From positions 11,734 through 75,733 of the forward strand of contig DAINRQ010000021.1 of NCBI GenBank assembly GCA_036741775.1: 64,000 nt of DNA, given 5' to 3'. The position numbers and the translations under genes are program-made. Of the stretch, positions 34,715 to 43,473 are shown piece after piece. Below the pieces are notes generated by a model, which was not told the DNA's origin, did not search any database, and worked only from the letters and a program-made list of their open reading frames with translations. The stretch is from JAJKIV01 sp036741775 (GTDB taxonomy: Bacteria > Gemmatimonadota > Gemmatimonadetes > Gemmatimonadales > Gemmatimonadaceae). Each line of letters begins with the position of its first letter. Within the stretch, counting starts at the first letter, position 1.

Positions 34715-36025
34715 CTAACGTGAGGGGAATCGCAGCCAGCCACCAGTGAACCCGGCCCGTCGCAAACCGTCGACGACATACGGACACGATCGCACGAGCC
34801 GCCACACGAGCTCCGAGCGGACGTTCTCGAGCATCATCACCAACGGGCCCTGATCGATGGCGTAATGCACCGGCGACACCCAGCCGCTTGCATCATCACC
34901 GTCGACACGAACACTCGGGTTGACGCTGCACGCCAACCCATACGCCCGATCGATCGAGGGGTGACGCGCGCGCATCGCCTCGATGGTCGGAACGACGATC
35001 TCGGGCGCGAAGGGCAGCGACGCGACAATGGCCGACGGTGACACTGTTCCGTCATCGGGGCCGAAGGGAACGCCGCGGGCACGATAGTGCCAGAACCGCC
35101 GCTGCTCGCCGTTGATGGGCCGGATGGCCGGGCCGGGACCGTCGCACGCCGTGATTCCCCAGCAGTCCGCGTCATAGCCCACGAACCGGCGCGGGTTGCG
35201 AGTGGCGTACGCGCGCTGCACGTACGTGGCGCGACGGCTGTTCTCGAAGTAGTCGCTCGCGCGAGCGCTCATGTACGCGTCGCGAATGCCGCGAAAGTCT
35301 ATCCAGGCGTGGCTCAACTGGTGGATGAAGAGCGGCCCGGCGTACAACAGCTCGTAGCCGTACAGCGATCGCCATCGGTATCCCTTGCACCATTCGACGT
35401 AGCAGTCGCTCGGGAGCGGGTGTGTCGGTGAGCCGAGTGCGAGCACGTAGAGCAGGAGTGCCTCGGTGTAGCCGACCCAGTGGTACGGGAGGAAGCCGCG
35501 CTCCGGCCGCCAGCCGAGTGACACCAGCTTTCCGCCGTCGAGCGCCCAGTTCCAATCGGCGCGGCGGTATATCGCGTCCGCGGTCCACCGGATCTCGTGT
35601 TCTGTAGTTGTGGCGCGGTCGAAGTACGCAGCGGCCACGAGCGCGCCCGCGAAGAGGATCGTGGAGTCGATCGTGGAAACCTCGCACCGCCACATGCGCC
35701 GCCCCGACCGCATGTCGAGGAAGTGGTAGAAGAAGCCGCGCGTGCCGATGACATCCTTGCCGTCACCCTGTGGCGCGTTCCACAGGAAGCGCAGCGCTCG
35801 GCGCGCCCGTTCTGCGGCGTCCTCGCGTGTGAGGTAGCCGCGTTCGGCCGCTATTACATTGTTGCAGAGCGCGAAGCCCGAGCCGGCGATCGTGGCCCGT
35901 GCGTCCTCGGAGGTGTTGTCGCGAACGAGCCCTGTCTCGGCGTCCACCTCGTGCTGGAAGTACGCCGATGCCTTCCGTTCGAGTTGGTCGAGCCAGGCGA
36001 AATTGGGGTCAGAGTCGAATATCAT
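34715..36025 (-). CDS. Glucoamylase-like (PF10091-type) protein
   Basis: The 436-residue protein has the conserved layout of the glycoamylase-like domain: ARRALRFLWNAP, VIGTRGFFYHFLD, SGRRMWRCEVSTIDSTIL, GYTEALLLYVLALGSPTHPL, FIHQLSHAWIDFRGI and WGITACDGPG. Members act on beta-glucans or similar saccharides. There is no signal peptide in the form seen. The only start codons lie inside the 78-bp palindrome, with ATG 36025 (MIFDSDPNFAWL) preceded by GGGGAAAGG in the hairpin, so the repeat seems to have replaced the original 5' end. The stop TAG lies in a CCTAACG motif. Confidence 0.85.
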   Translation of the reverse strand: MIFDSDPNFAWLDQLERKASAYFQHEVDAETGLVRDNTSEDARATIAGSGFALCNNVIAAERGYLTREDAAERARRALRFLWNAPQGDGKDVIGTRGFFYHFLDMRSGRRMWRCEVSTIDSTILFAGALVAAAYFDRATTTEHEIRWTADAIYRRADWNWALDGGKLVSLGWRPERGFLPYHWVGYTEALLLYVLALGSPTHPLPSDCYVEWCKGYRWRSLYGYELLYAGPLFIHQLSHAWIDFRGIRDAYMSARASDYFENSRRATYVQRAYATRNPRRFVGYDADCWGITACDGPGPAIRPINGEQRRFWHYRARGVPFGPDDGTVSPSAIVASLPFAPEIVVPTIEAMRARHPSIDRAYGLACSVNPSVRVDGDDASGWVSPVHYAIDQGPLVMMLENVRSELVWRLVRSCPYVVDGLRRAGFTGGWLRFPSR

Positions 36026-36078
36026 CCTTTCCCCGCCGCGCGGCGGGGAAAGGATGATATTCGACTCTGACCCCAATT
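36001..36078. repeat. Perfect 78-bp palindrome, no spacer
   Basis: Bases 36001-36039 (AATTGGGGTCAGAGTCG...) are the exact reverse complement of 36040-36078, with the centre CCGCCGCGCGGCGG. It separates and overlaps two minus-strand genes: the start of the glucoamylase-like gene and the TAA stop of the TlpA-like gene. It is the longest copy of the GGGGTCAGAGTC family here. Confidence 0.95.
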
Positions 36079-36583
36079 ACTGACCGAGGGCGTCGGAGAG
36101 CGCCCGCGTGAACGTCGTGTCACTCTCGTTCACGATTCCGACGCGCCGCCAGCGCAGGATGCCCGAGCGGTCGATGAGGTACGACGCCGGGACCCCCACC
36201 GCGAGATACAGCGACTGGATACGTTCGTCGGGGTCGCGCCAGATCGGGTATGACATCCCGAACTCCTTCGCGAACGCCGCGATGGCGTCGTCCTCGCCAC
36301 GCGCATCGACCGAGACGCCGATGATCTCGAGGCCGTCAGCCTGGTGTCGCTCGTACAACGACTGCAGGTATGGAATCTCCTGGCGGCATGGCGCGCACCA
36401 GGTCGCCCAGATGTTGAGCAGCACCACCCTTCCCGCGAGTGACGACGTCGCGACCGAGTCCCCGGTGAGCGTCGTCGCCGCATAACGAGGCGCCGGGCTC
36501 CCGACTGCGACCTGCTGCCTCGGCTCCCCGCTACATCCCGCCATCACGAGCGCGGTGGCGGCCAACAGCACGAACCGCGTCAT
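36077..36583 (-). CDS. TlpA-like thioredoxin-fold lipoprotein
   Basis: The 168-residue protein has a lipobox (VMAGC), then a redoxin/TlpA fold with the active site WATWCAPCRQEIP and a cis-proline region GVPASYLID. It should act outside the cytoplasm in disulfide reduction. Its ATG overlaps the stop of the upstream BNR-type lipoprotein by four bases (ATGA), and that protein carries unusual cysteine pairs that could be its substrate. Its TAA stop lies at the edge of the 78-bp palindrome. Confidence 0.9.
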   Translation of the reverse strand: MTRFVLLAATALVMAGCSGEPRQQVAVGSPAPRYAATTLTGDSVATSSLAGRVVLLNIWATWCAPCRQEIPYLQSLYERHQADGLEIIGVSVDARGEDDAIAAFAKEFGMSYPIWRDPDERIQSLYLAVGVPASYLIDRSGILRWRRVGIVNESDTTFTRALSDALGQ

Positions 36584-37806
36584 TCGAGCCCGCTGAGTGG
36601 CAGGCGCCCCACCATGACGCGTGCGCTGTCGCCGGGGACTGTCCACGCGGCGACGAGCCCGTCACCCGAGCGCGTGATGCGCGGGAAGCCCGACGCCCGT
36701 GCGGCTTTCGTCCGCGAGATCGCGAAGGGTGCACCCATCTCTCCCGATCGTGCCACGCGGCGCACACGCACCTCGGCGTCCTCGGGCGGCACACGCTCGA
36801 GCCAGCTCACGATCGCGTCACCGTTGGCGTCGAGCGCGATGCCAACACGACCCGCGGGCGTGCCGCCATCGATGCGAACCGGAGCGGCGAAGCTCTCCCC
36901 GCCATCCACCGAGAACGCGACGCGCACACGCGCCGTGTCCTGCGCGCCCGTGAACCAGGCGATAGCGACCGTGTCGCCGCGCGAGGCGAGCGCTGGTCCG
37001 TTGACCGGACAGGCCTCAATGTGCCATCCGTCGTTATGCACCACAGCTGGCGTCGTCCACTTCCCATCGACCTGCCGCACGACGACGATGTCGCGGATCT
37101 CGTCCTCGGTGCGATCGCGGTACGCGACGACCGGTCCCGATGGCGTCACCGTCGCGGCCACCTGGCAGCAGTCACACGTGCGGACGTCCAGCGGCTCCTC
37201 GGCGCCGATTGTGCCGTTAGGCGCCACGGCGACGGACTGGAGCGTCATGGCACCTTTCGCGTGGCCGTCGTGACCACCGCCTGCCATCTGACGGCCATCG
37301 AGCCACGCGGCGCGGACGGAGTCGCCGGGCGCGACCCACAGGGCGACGAAGCCGTGCTCTCCCGCCGAGCGGTCGGTGTGCAGCACGGTGTCAGCGCTCC
37401 ACGTCGCACCGCCGTCCGTGGATTGCGCGATGCGCACGTCGTAGGCGTACCGGCCGGCGCCGCTGCGCTGGAGCCAGTGAACGAGCAGTCGCCCCGACGG
37501 CGTGGCGATCACGGCGGGGAAGTCGGCCCAGTTCACGAACAGGTCGCGCCGCTCGATGACGGTGGAGGGCGTGGACCACGTCTCGCCCTCGAGTCGAGCG
37601 TAGCGCACGGCGTGCGTCGAGTCGCCGGTGCGCTCGATCCACGTCATGTGGACCGCGCCGGACGCGTCGGTCGTCAGGTTCGGCTCGCCGCTTTGAAGGC
37701 CCGCGGGCGACGGGAGGGCAGTGAACGTTCCTGCTGGTGCCGCGCGCTCGGTCGACGAGCACGCAGCCAGGATCAGCAGGGCACCGAGATGGGGGCGAAG
37801 GGTCAT
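36580..37806 (-). CDS. BNR/sialidase-like beta-propeller lipoprotein with cysteine motifs
   Basis: The 408-residue protein has lipobox LILAAC and several BNR-type repeats (AQSTDGGATWSADTV, AFSVDGGESFAAPVRID). Two conserved-looking Cys sites stand out: RTCDCCQVAATVTPSGP and HIEACPVNGPALA, with a His-rich GGGHDGHAKG before them. The propeller could bind ligands or metal; sialidase activity is not indicated because the usual catalytic residues are not evident. It is coupled to the TlpA-like gene, which suggests redox maintenance of its cysteines. I used ATG 37806, which begins the signal peptide. Confidence 0.83.
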   Translation of the reverse strand: MTLRPHLGALLILAACSSTERAAPAGTFTALPSPAGLQSGEPNLTTDASGAVHMTWIERTGDSTHAVRYARLEGETWSTPSTVIERRDLFVNWADFPAVIATPSGRLLVHWLQRSGAGRYAYDVRIAQSTDGGATWSADTVLHTDRSAGEHGFVALWVAPGDSVRAAWLDGRQMAGGGHDGHAKGAMTLQSVAVAPNGTIGAEEPLDVRTCDCCQVAATVTPSGPVVAYRDRTEDEIRDIVVVRQVDGKWTTPAVVHNDGWHIEACPVNGPALASRGDTVAIAWFTGAQDTARVRVAFSVDGGESFAAPVRIDGGTPAGRVGIALDANGDAIVSWLERVPPEDAEVRVRRVARSGEMGAPFAISRTKAARASGFPRITRSGDGLVAAWTVPGDSARVMVGRLPLSGLE

Positions 37807-37906
37807 ACAGCGTAATCTCCCGTGCGTCCCCCTGAGGGTCAACGACTCGGGGTCACAGGGGACGAGCCGCATAGCCGGCGCGGGGGCGCGGCCTAGATTC
37901 CCGCGA

Positions 37907-39445
37907 ATGCCATCCCGACCCCCAATATCACGCATCTCGCGAACGGTCATTGCCGCAGCGGGCATTGTCGCGACGATCGGTGCAGCGTCCGCAACGCTCG
38001 GCTCCCAACAGACCGGTACGAGAGAGACGGGAGCACGACGGGTCGTGCTCGCGCCGTGCACGCTTCCGGGCGGAGACGCATCGGCGAACGCACAGTGTGG
38101 CACGCTCAGCGTCATCGAGAACCGGACGACGGGGCGCGGCCGCACGATCGACCTGCGGGTAGTCGTCCTCCCCGCGACCGGTCCCAACCGTGAGCCGGAT
38201 CCTGTGTTCTTCATTGCTGGCGGTCCCGGTTCATCCATCGTCCAGCAGGCCAACGGGTTGGCGCGCCATCCATCCGGGCTCCGTGAACGACGCGACTTCG
38301 TGCTCGTGGACCAGCGCGGCACCGGCGGGTCCGCGCCGCTCGACTGCCCGTTCTACGGGCCGGCCGACTCGCTCCAATCATTCCTCGGCCATTTCATGCC
38401 GCTGGAAGCCGTGCGGCGTTGCCGAGCGATGTTCGAGAAGGAGCGTGACCTCACGCAGTACACGACGGCGATCGCCGCCCACGACCTCGATGTCGTTCGA
38501 GCCGCGTTAGGCTACGACCGGATCAACCTGTCGGGCGGGTCGTACGGGACGCGAGCGGCGCAGGAGTACATCCGGCGCTATCCGAGTCGCGTGCGCGCGG
38601 CGACGCTGTTCGGGCTCGTACCGCCGTCGGAGCACATGCCGCAGCACTTCGCGCGCGACGCGCAGGCGGCGCTCGATGCGGTCATCGCCGAGTGTGCTGC
38701 CGACGAGTCGTGTCGAGCCGCTTTTCCGCGCCTCGGGGATGAGGTGACGGCTGTATTCGACCGATTGCGACGCGAGAGCGTGACCGCGACGGCGATGCAC
38801 CCGCGTACCGGCCAGCCAACGACCGTCTCACTCAGCTACGACATGGTGGCGGAGACGCTCCGCTACATGCTGTACCAGAGCACCGGCGCCGCGCTCGTGC
38901 CTGCCGCGATGCACGCGGCCGCGAGCGGAGACTACACGTGGCTCGCCCGTCGCGCATTGCGCGAGCGCGGCGCGATGACCGGCAACGGGAACTTCGACGG
39001 CGTCTACCTCGCGATCACGTGTATGGAGGATGTCCCGTTCACGGACTCCACGCGCGAGGCCGCCGACGCGAAGGGCACGTTCCTCGGCGAGTACCGCATG
39101 CAGCAGCAGCGTGCCGCGTGCGACGCTTGGGGGAAGTCGCCCGTGCCGCGAGAGTTTCACACGCCCGTGCGGTCCGACGTGCCGGTGCTGCTCGTGACCG
39201 GCGCGAACGACCCGGTGACGCCGCCTCGTTACGCAAGGGAGGTGGCGCGGACGATGCGGAACAGTCTCGTGGTCGAGGTGCCGTTCGGAGGGCACTCGCT
39301 CGCGGGGCTCGTGGGGATCGAGTGCATCAACCGGCTTCAGCGTGAGACGATCGAGCGGGGCAGTGTGGCCGGACTCGACACGAGCTGCGTCTCGCGGATC
39401 AGGCGGCGCGGGTTCCCACGCGAGCTGCCCCCTGACGCCCGGTAA
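37907..39445 (+). CDS. Alpha/beta-hydrolase of the S33 tripeptidyl-aminopeptidase type
   Basis: The 512-residue exported protein has FFIAGGPGSS (oxyanion HGGG-like loop), FVLVDQRGTGGSAPLDCP, the nucleophile elbow NLSGGSYGTRAAQEY, the acid in VTGANDPVTPP and the histidine in FGGHSLAG. A C-terminal TAP-like segment follows the cap. Such enzymes remove N-terminal residues from peptides outside the cytoplasm. ATG 37907 begins the signal peptide. It is divergent from the BNR-type lipoprotein. Confidence 0.9.
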   Translation: MPSRPPISRISRTVIAAAGIVATIGAASATLGSQQTGTRETGARRVVLAPCTLPGGDASANAQCGTLSVIENRTTGRGRTIDLRVVVLPATGPNREPDPVFFIAGGPGSSIVQQANGLARHPSGLRERRDFVLVDQRGTGGSAPLDCPFYGPADSLQSFLGHFMPLEAVRRCRAMFEKERDLTQYTTAIAAHDLDVVRAALGYDRINLSGGSYGTRAAQEYIRRYPSRVRAATLFGLVPPSEHMPQHFARDAQAALDAVIAECAADESCRAAFPRLGDEVTAVFDRLRRESVTATAMHPRTGQPTTVSLSYDMVAETLRYMLYQSTGAALVPAAMHAAASGDYTWLARRALRERGAMTGNGNFDGVYLAITCMEDVPFTDSTREAADAKGTFLGEYRMQQQRAACDAWGKSPVPREFHTPVRSDVPVLLVTGANDPVTPPRYAREVARTMRNSLVVEVPFGGHSLAGLVGIECINRLQRETIERGSVAGLDTSCVSRIRRRGFPRELPPDAR

Positions 39446-39476
39446 GGGGCAGACTACAGATGCGGGATGAGCTCCA

Positions 39477-39704
39477 TCGTGGCGGGCCGGGCGGAACTAC
39501 GATCGAGCGGATGAAGCGGAAACGGCCGGATGAAAGTTGCCAGTCGTCGGTCGTCAGTGGAGGAGTCATCCAGTGGCGAGTCATACAGTCGTGAGTCGTG
39601 AGCCGTCAGTGCGGCCACTCATGACTGTGGACTGTAGAACTCACGACTGATGACTCCTCCACTGAACGACTGAAAAACTCGAGACCCTCACCCTGCGGGA
39701 GCGG
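39477..39704. repeat. Intergenic repeat region with 16-bp inverted arms
   Basis: 39477-39535 is a second copy of the block at 34405 (GTGGCGGGCCGG, then AAGCGGAAACGGCCGGATGAA). After it CAGTGGAGGAGTCATC at 39555-39570 is exactly mirrored at 39649-39664, enclosing GAGTCGTGAG-type short repeats. It lies between convergent peptidase genes and may end transcription of both. Confidence 0.65.
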
Positions 39705-41789
39705 CTACTCCATGACTGTCGTCACCGCGCTCCCGTCCCGCTTCCAGCGATTGTACCAGCTCATCATGTAGAGCTGCGTCCGCATGAAGTTGGACGGCTT
39801 TGAGCTTGTCCCGTGGTATTCACCTTCGAAGCGCAACAGCGCCGTGGGGATCCCGCGCATCTTGAGCGCCGCGTAGTACTCCTCGCTCTGCGGCATCGGC
39901 GTGCGGAGGTCGAGCTCACCCGTCATCACGACCGTCGGCGTGGTGACGTTGCCCACGTACATGAGCGGCGACTGCTTGAGCCACTGCTCCGGCTTCTCCC
40001 AGAACGGGGCGTCGAAGAAGTTGTAGGTGAAGAGCGGCACGTCCGTCTGGCCGGCGAAGCTCATCCAGTTGATCACCGGGCAGCGCACCGCGGCGCCGGC
40101 GAAGCGGTTCGTGTGGCCGATGACCCAGCTCGAGAGCACGCCGCCGCCCGAGCAGCCGCCCACGTACATGCGCGTCGTGTCGACGATCCCCTTCGCGATG
40201 ACCGCGTCCACGCCGGCCATGAGGTCGTCGTAGTCCACGCTCGGGTACGCGCGCTGGATGGCGTTCCCGAACTCGCTGCCGTAGCCCGTCGAGCCGCGCG
40301 GGTTCGTGTACAGCACCACGTACCCGTTCGCGGCGAAGTTCTGGAACATGTAGTTGAAGCCCACGTTGTACATCCCGTGCGGGCCGCCGTGGATCTCCAT
40401 GAGGAGCGGGTACTTCTTCGATGGGTCGAAGCCCGGCGGCTTGACGATCCACCCTTCCACCGGCGTGTTGCCCGACGACGTGTACTTGACGCGCTCGACA
40501 TCGCCTAACGTGACGCGCGCCAGCACGTCCTCGTTCACGCGCGTGAGCTGCGTCAGCTCGGCGGGCCCGCGCCCGAGCGAGATCCGCACGACGTCCGCCG
40601 GTAACTTGGGGGCCGAGCGTACGGCGGCGGCGACGCGGCCGTTCTTCGCCATGGAGAAGCCGCCGAGCATGTGGGTGCCGGTGGTGATGACGCGCGGCGC
40701 ACCGGCGTTGGGCGCGAAATAGAGGTTGGACGTCCCCGTGTCGGGCACCGTGAAGTACACGCCGCTGCCGTCGGGCGCCCAGGTGATGTCGCCGGCGTCA
40801 CGGTCGAGGTTCCCCGAAAGCTTCCGTGCGCTGGAGCCGTCAATGTTCATGACGTAGAGCTCCGACGTGTGGTAGCTGTCCTTCACTCGGGTGTGCCCGC
40901 GGTAGGCGATACGACGACCGTCGGGCGAAACGACGGGCGACGACCAGTTGCCGTCCTCGGTGTTCAGGCGCCGCATGGCGCCCGTGTTCACGTCGATCGC
41001 ATAGAGGTTCGCGTTCTGGTAGTTCATGTCCGCCGTGGAGTCGGCGAGGCCGTCGGCGATGATGGTCTTGCCGTCAGGTGTCCAGTCCCAGCCCACGGCG
41101 CCGTCGAGGCCGTCGAACCGCGCGCCGATGCTCCAGTCGCCCTTCGTGATCTGGCGCGGGGTGCCGCCGTCCGCGGGCACGACGAAGAGGTGCCGGAACC
41201 CCGGCTCCATGAAGCCGCGGCGGTCCTGGCGGAAGTGCAGCGACTGCACGACGCGGGGTGGCCCCGTCCACTTCGCACCCTTCGGCGCCTCGGGCATGTC
41301 GATCTTCCACGGCGTCGACTTCGGTACGACGGTGGTGAAGCCGATCCACTTCCCGTCGGGCGACCAGCGGATGTCGGACGGTGCACTCGTCAGGTGCGTG
41401 ATCTGCGACGTCGCGCCTTCGGCGTCCATCCACCGGACGTGGATCTGCGTCCCCGACGGTTTGCCCTCGGCGAGGTAGGCGATGCGCGTGCCGTCGGGCG
41501 ACCAGATGGCGCCGCCGCCGGTGGTGAGGAAGCGGTTCTTCGTGCCGTCCGCGTTCATCATCCAGAGGGCGGACTCGAACTTGTCCTCGAGCTTGTTCAC
41601 CCAGCGGCGGGTGTAGATGATCTCAGACCCGTCGGGCGACACGCTCGGGCCGCCGACCTGCTCGAAATCGAGGTACTTCTCGACGGTGAGTAGGGTGTCG
41701 ACGCGCTTCTCCTGGGCGGGAGCGGTCGAGAACGCGAGACAGAGGACGGCGGGCAGGCTCGCCAGCCTGACGACGCGAAAGCGAGACAT
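39705..41789 (-). CDS. S9-family prolyl oligopeptidase-like serine peptidase
   Basis: The 694-residue exported protein has an N-terminal WD/PD40 beta-propeller with repeated WSPDG motifs (residues 40-400) and a C-terminal peptidase domain with MEIHGGPHGMYN, the nucleophile in YVGGCSGGGVLSSW, the acid in MTGELDLRTPMP and the histidine in EGEYHGTS. Such enzymes degrade oligopeptides, often from the periplasm. It is divergent from the first Rhs tip, whose 5' end abuts its promoter. Confidence 0.94.
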   Translation of the reverse strand: MSRFRVVRLASLPAVLCLAFSTAPAQEKRVDTLLTVEKYLDFEQVGGPSVSPDGSEIIYTRRWVNKLEDKFESALWMMNADGTKNRFLTTGGGAIWSPDGTRIAYLAEGKPSGTQIHVRWMDAEGATSQITHLTSAPSDIRWSPDGKWIGFTTVVPKSTPWKIDMPEAPKGAKWTGPPRVVQSLHFRQDRRGFMEPGFRHLFVVPADGGTPRQITKGDWSIGARFDGLDGAVGWDWTPDGKTIIADGLADSTADMNYQNANLYAIDVNTGAMRRLNTEDGNWSSPVVSPDGRRIAYRGHTRVKDSYHTSELYVMNIDGSSARKLSGNLDRDAGDITWAPDGSGVYFTVPDTGTSNLYFAPNAGAPRVITTGTHMLGGFSMAKNGRVAAAVRSAPKLPADVVRISLGRGPAELTQLTRVNEDVLARVTLGDVERVKYTSSGNTPVEGWIVKPPGFDPSKKYPLLMEIHGGPHGMYNVGFNYMFQNFAANGYVVLYTNPRGSTGYGSEFGNAIQRAYPSVDYDDLMAGVDAVIAKGIVDTTRMYVGGCSGGGVLSSWVIGHTNRFAGAAVRCPVINWMSFAGQTDVPLFTYNFFDAPFWEKPEQWLKQSPLMYVGNVTTPTVVMTGELDLRTPMPQSEEYYAALKMRGIPTALLRFEGEYHGTSSKPSNFMRTQLYMMSWYNRWKRDGSAVTTVME

Positions 41790-41794
41790 GCGGA

Positions 41795-42813
41795 TTGCTC
41801 CTGCGGAATGGCGTTGCCGGATTGTACGGGGTGGTCGGCTGGCTGTCCAACGGACCCCGTGGCAGGCTTCGCCATCCCTTCGACGAGGCGCTCAACCTAT
41901 ACAAGCACGCGAGCCTGTTCTTCGGGCGCGTCGCCTACACGCACGCGCTGGGGATCGACCGGCCGCTCAGTGTCGTGCGCTTCGACTACGCGGACACGGC
42001 GTTCAACCGGCCGTTCGTGCGCTGGGCGCCGTTCTCGCTCGTGCCGCACTGGAACCTCAGGGGGAGGCGGACAACGGCTCGTTCGCCGACGGGGCGCTCT
42101 CGAAGTGCATGAGCGACGGCACGGGGCAGCGGTGCGTGCAGGTGCGGTGGCCGTTCGGCTGGACGGCGACGACCGAGCAGGCGTACGTGCGCGACCTCTG
42201 GCACGGGTCGCTGCTGGAGTCGAAGCGGGACGGCTCGGGGCTCTTGTTCCGGCGGCACCGCTACGTCGACCCGGCGAGCGGCCGGTTCACGCAGGAAGAC
42301 CCGATCGGGCTCGCGGGCGGCCTAAACCTGTACGGATTCGCAGCCGGGGATCCAGCGAACTTCGCCGATCCGTACGGACTGTGTCCCCTTGAAGTAGACG
42401 GGATTCCCTGCACGCTGATTCTGGCCGGCCAGGGTGCGCTCGGCGGAGCGGCCACGGGTGGTCTACTCGGTGCGGCGGGTGCCACCCTCGTGGTGCCAGG
42501 TGTGGGGACCACGGTCGGGGCGGCCGGTGGAGCGATCGCTGGCGGGGTTGCCGGACTCGGAGCAGGTGCGATCGTCGGCGCAGCGCGCGATCTTTCGAGC
42601 GCGCTTCAGATGAGCGGACTTGGAGACAAGCTCTCCGATGCTGCTGGTAAGGCGAAGCAGTGGATCAAGGTTGTCGTAGTCGGCGGTCTCCTTGCCCCCG
42701 GAGAATCGACGACCGGAACATCCGGGATGACGCTTCCCGTGCCGGCTGGCGCCGAGAAGCCTGCGAAACCTGATGAGAAGAAGAATGCACCCAAGCAACC
42801 TCCCGAGCCGTAG
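41795..42813 (+). pseudogene. 5'-truncated, frameshifted Rhs core tip with glycine-rich C-terminal extension
   Basis: Rhs-type similarity starts near 41869 (YTHALGIDRPLSVVRFDYAD, then VPHWNLRG). At the five-G run 42060-42064 the frame must change by one base to continue (EADNGSFADGALSKCMSDG), then the hallmark core follows: RRHRYVDPASGRFTQEDPIG, LAGGLNLYGFAAGDP, DPYGL. After the core comes a 140-residue extension made mostly of Gly/Ala/Val (GGAATGGLLGAAGATLVVPG) with a Lys/Pro-rich tail. Several kilobases of normal Rhs N-terminus are absent. The extension has no toxin motif I recognise, though it occupies the toxin position. Confidence 0.8.
42133..42275. repeat. Identical 143-bp segment, copy 1 of 2
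   Basis: This stretch of the Rhs core is identical by eye to 43933-44075, exactly 1800 bases downstream; similarity continues less perfectly to about 42325. It is a ready substrate for recombination that would delete or swap the first extension and its partner gene. Confidence 0.88.
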
Positions 42814-42837
42814 TCCGTATTCGGAGTCGAATCGCTG

Positions 42838-43473
42838 ATGGCTGGAGCGTTACGGACCGCAGTCGGTCTATTGACCGATGCGGCCATGCTGCCCCTGCGT
42901 CAGGCGTACATCGGGTACCTGCGTCGGCAATCACCGAAAACGTCCTATGACGGAATCGTGATTTCGACGTGGTACTCGCAGGGGGACCATTCAGTTCTGT
43001 CGGGCAAGGTGGGCCGTGCGCTTGATTTAATTCACCGTGCGGATCGCCGTCGGTATAACCGGCTGTTGACCGACGTAGGACGCATCACGATAGAACGGCT
43101 ACAGGTAGCAGGTCTTTTTGCACCGAAGGCTGGCGGCGTGTTCCTCGACGCTCGCCACATCGAGCAGGCGCACGTTGCGGAGCTCGCGCTCACCATCGTG
43201 CACGAGGCCACTCACGCTCGCATTCATCGCGCCGGCATTACCGCCGATGTTCACACACGAGGACGGATCGAGAACCTGTGCATCACGAGCGAGATTGATT
43301 TCGCTTCAAAGCTCGGTCCGGACTATCACTCGCTGATCGAGGCCGCAGAGCAGAAGCGGAGAAATGCTAGCTGGTCGGAGACAGATAGATTTGATCGTCG
43401 AGTTCGCCAGCTGGAAGAGGCAGGGTTGCCTGGTTGGTTCGTGAGGGCGTACGCACGCGTGTTTCATCCGTAA
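42838..43473 (+). CDS. Immunity-position protein with HExxH motif
   Basis: The 211-residue protein starts 24 bases after the first Rhs tip, the place of an immunity gene. It contains LALTIVHEATHARIHRAG, a zinc-metallopeptidase-like HExxH, followed by RIENLCITSEIDFASKL with two acidic residues that could complete a gluzincin site. A hydrophobic stretch lies at the N-terminus. I know similar proteins beside Rhs tips but not their activity; it may be immunity, a partner peptidase or the effector itself. Base composition is lower in GC than the surrounding genes. Confidence 0.7.
   Translation: MAGALRTAVGLLTDAAMLPLRQAYIGYLRRQSPKTSYDGIVISTWYSQGDHSVLSGKVGRALDLIHRADRRRYNRLLTDVGRITIERLQVAGLFAPKAGGVFLDARHIEQAHVAELALTIVHEATHARIHRAGITADVHTRGRIENLCITSEIDFASKLGPDYHSLIEAAEQKRRNASWSETDRFDRRVRQLEEAGLPGWFVRAYARVFHP

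Noticed and set aside
42301..42340. CCTAAAC in the first Rhs core as another CCTAACG site
   Set aside because: It has an extra A and was not counted.
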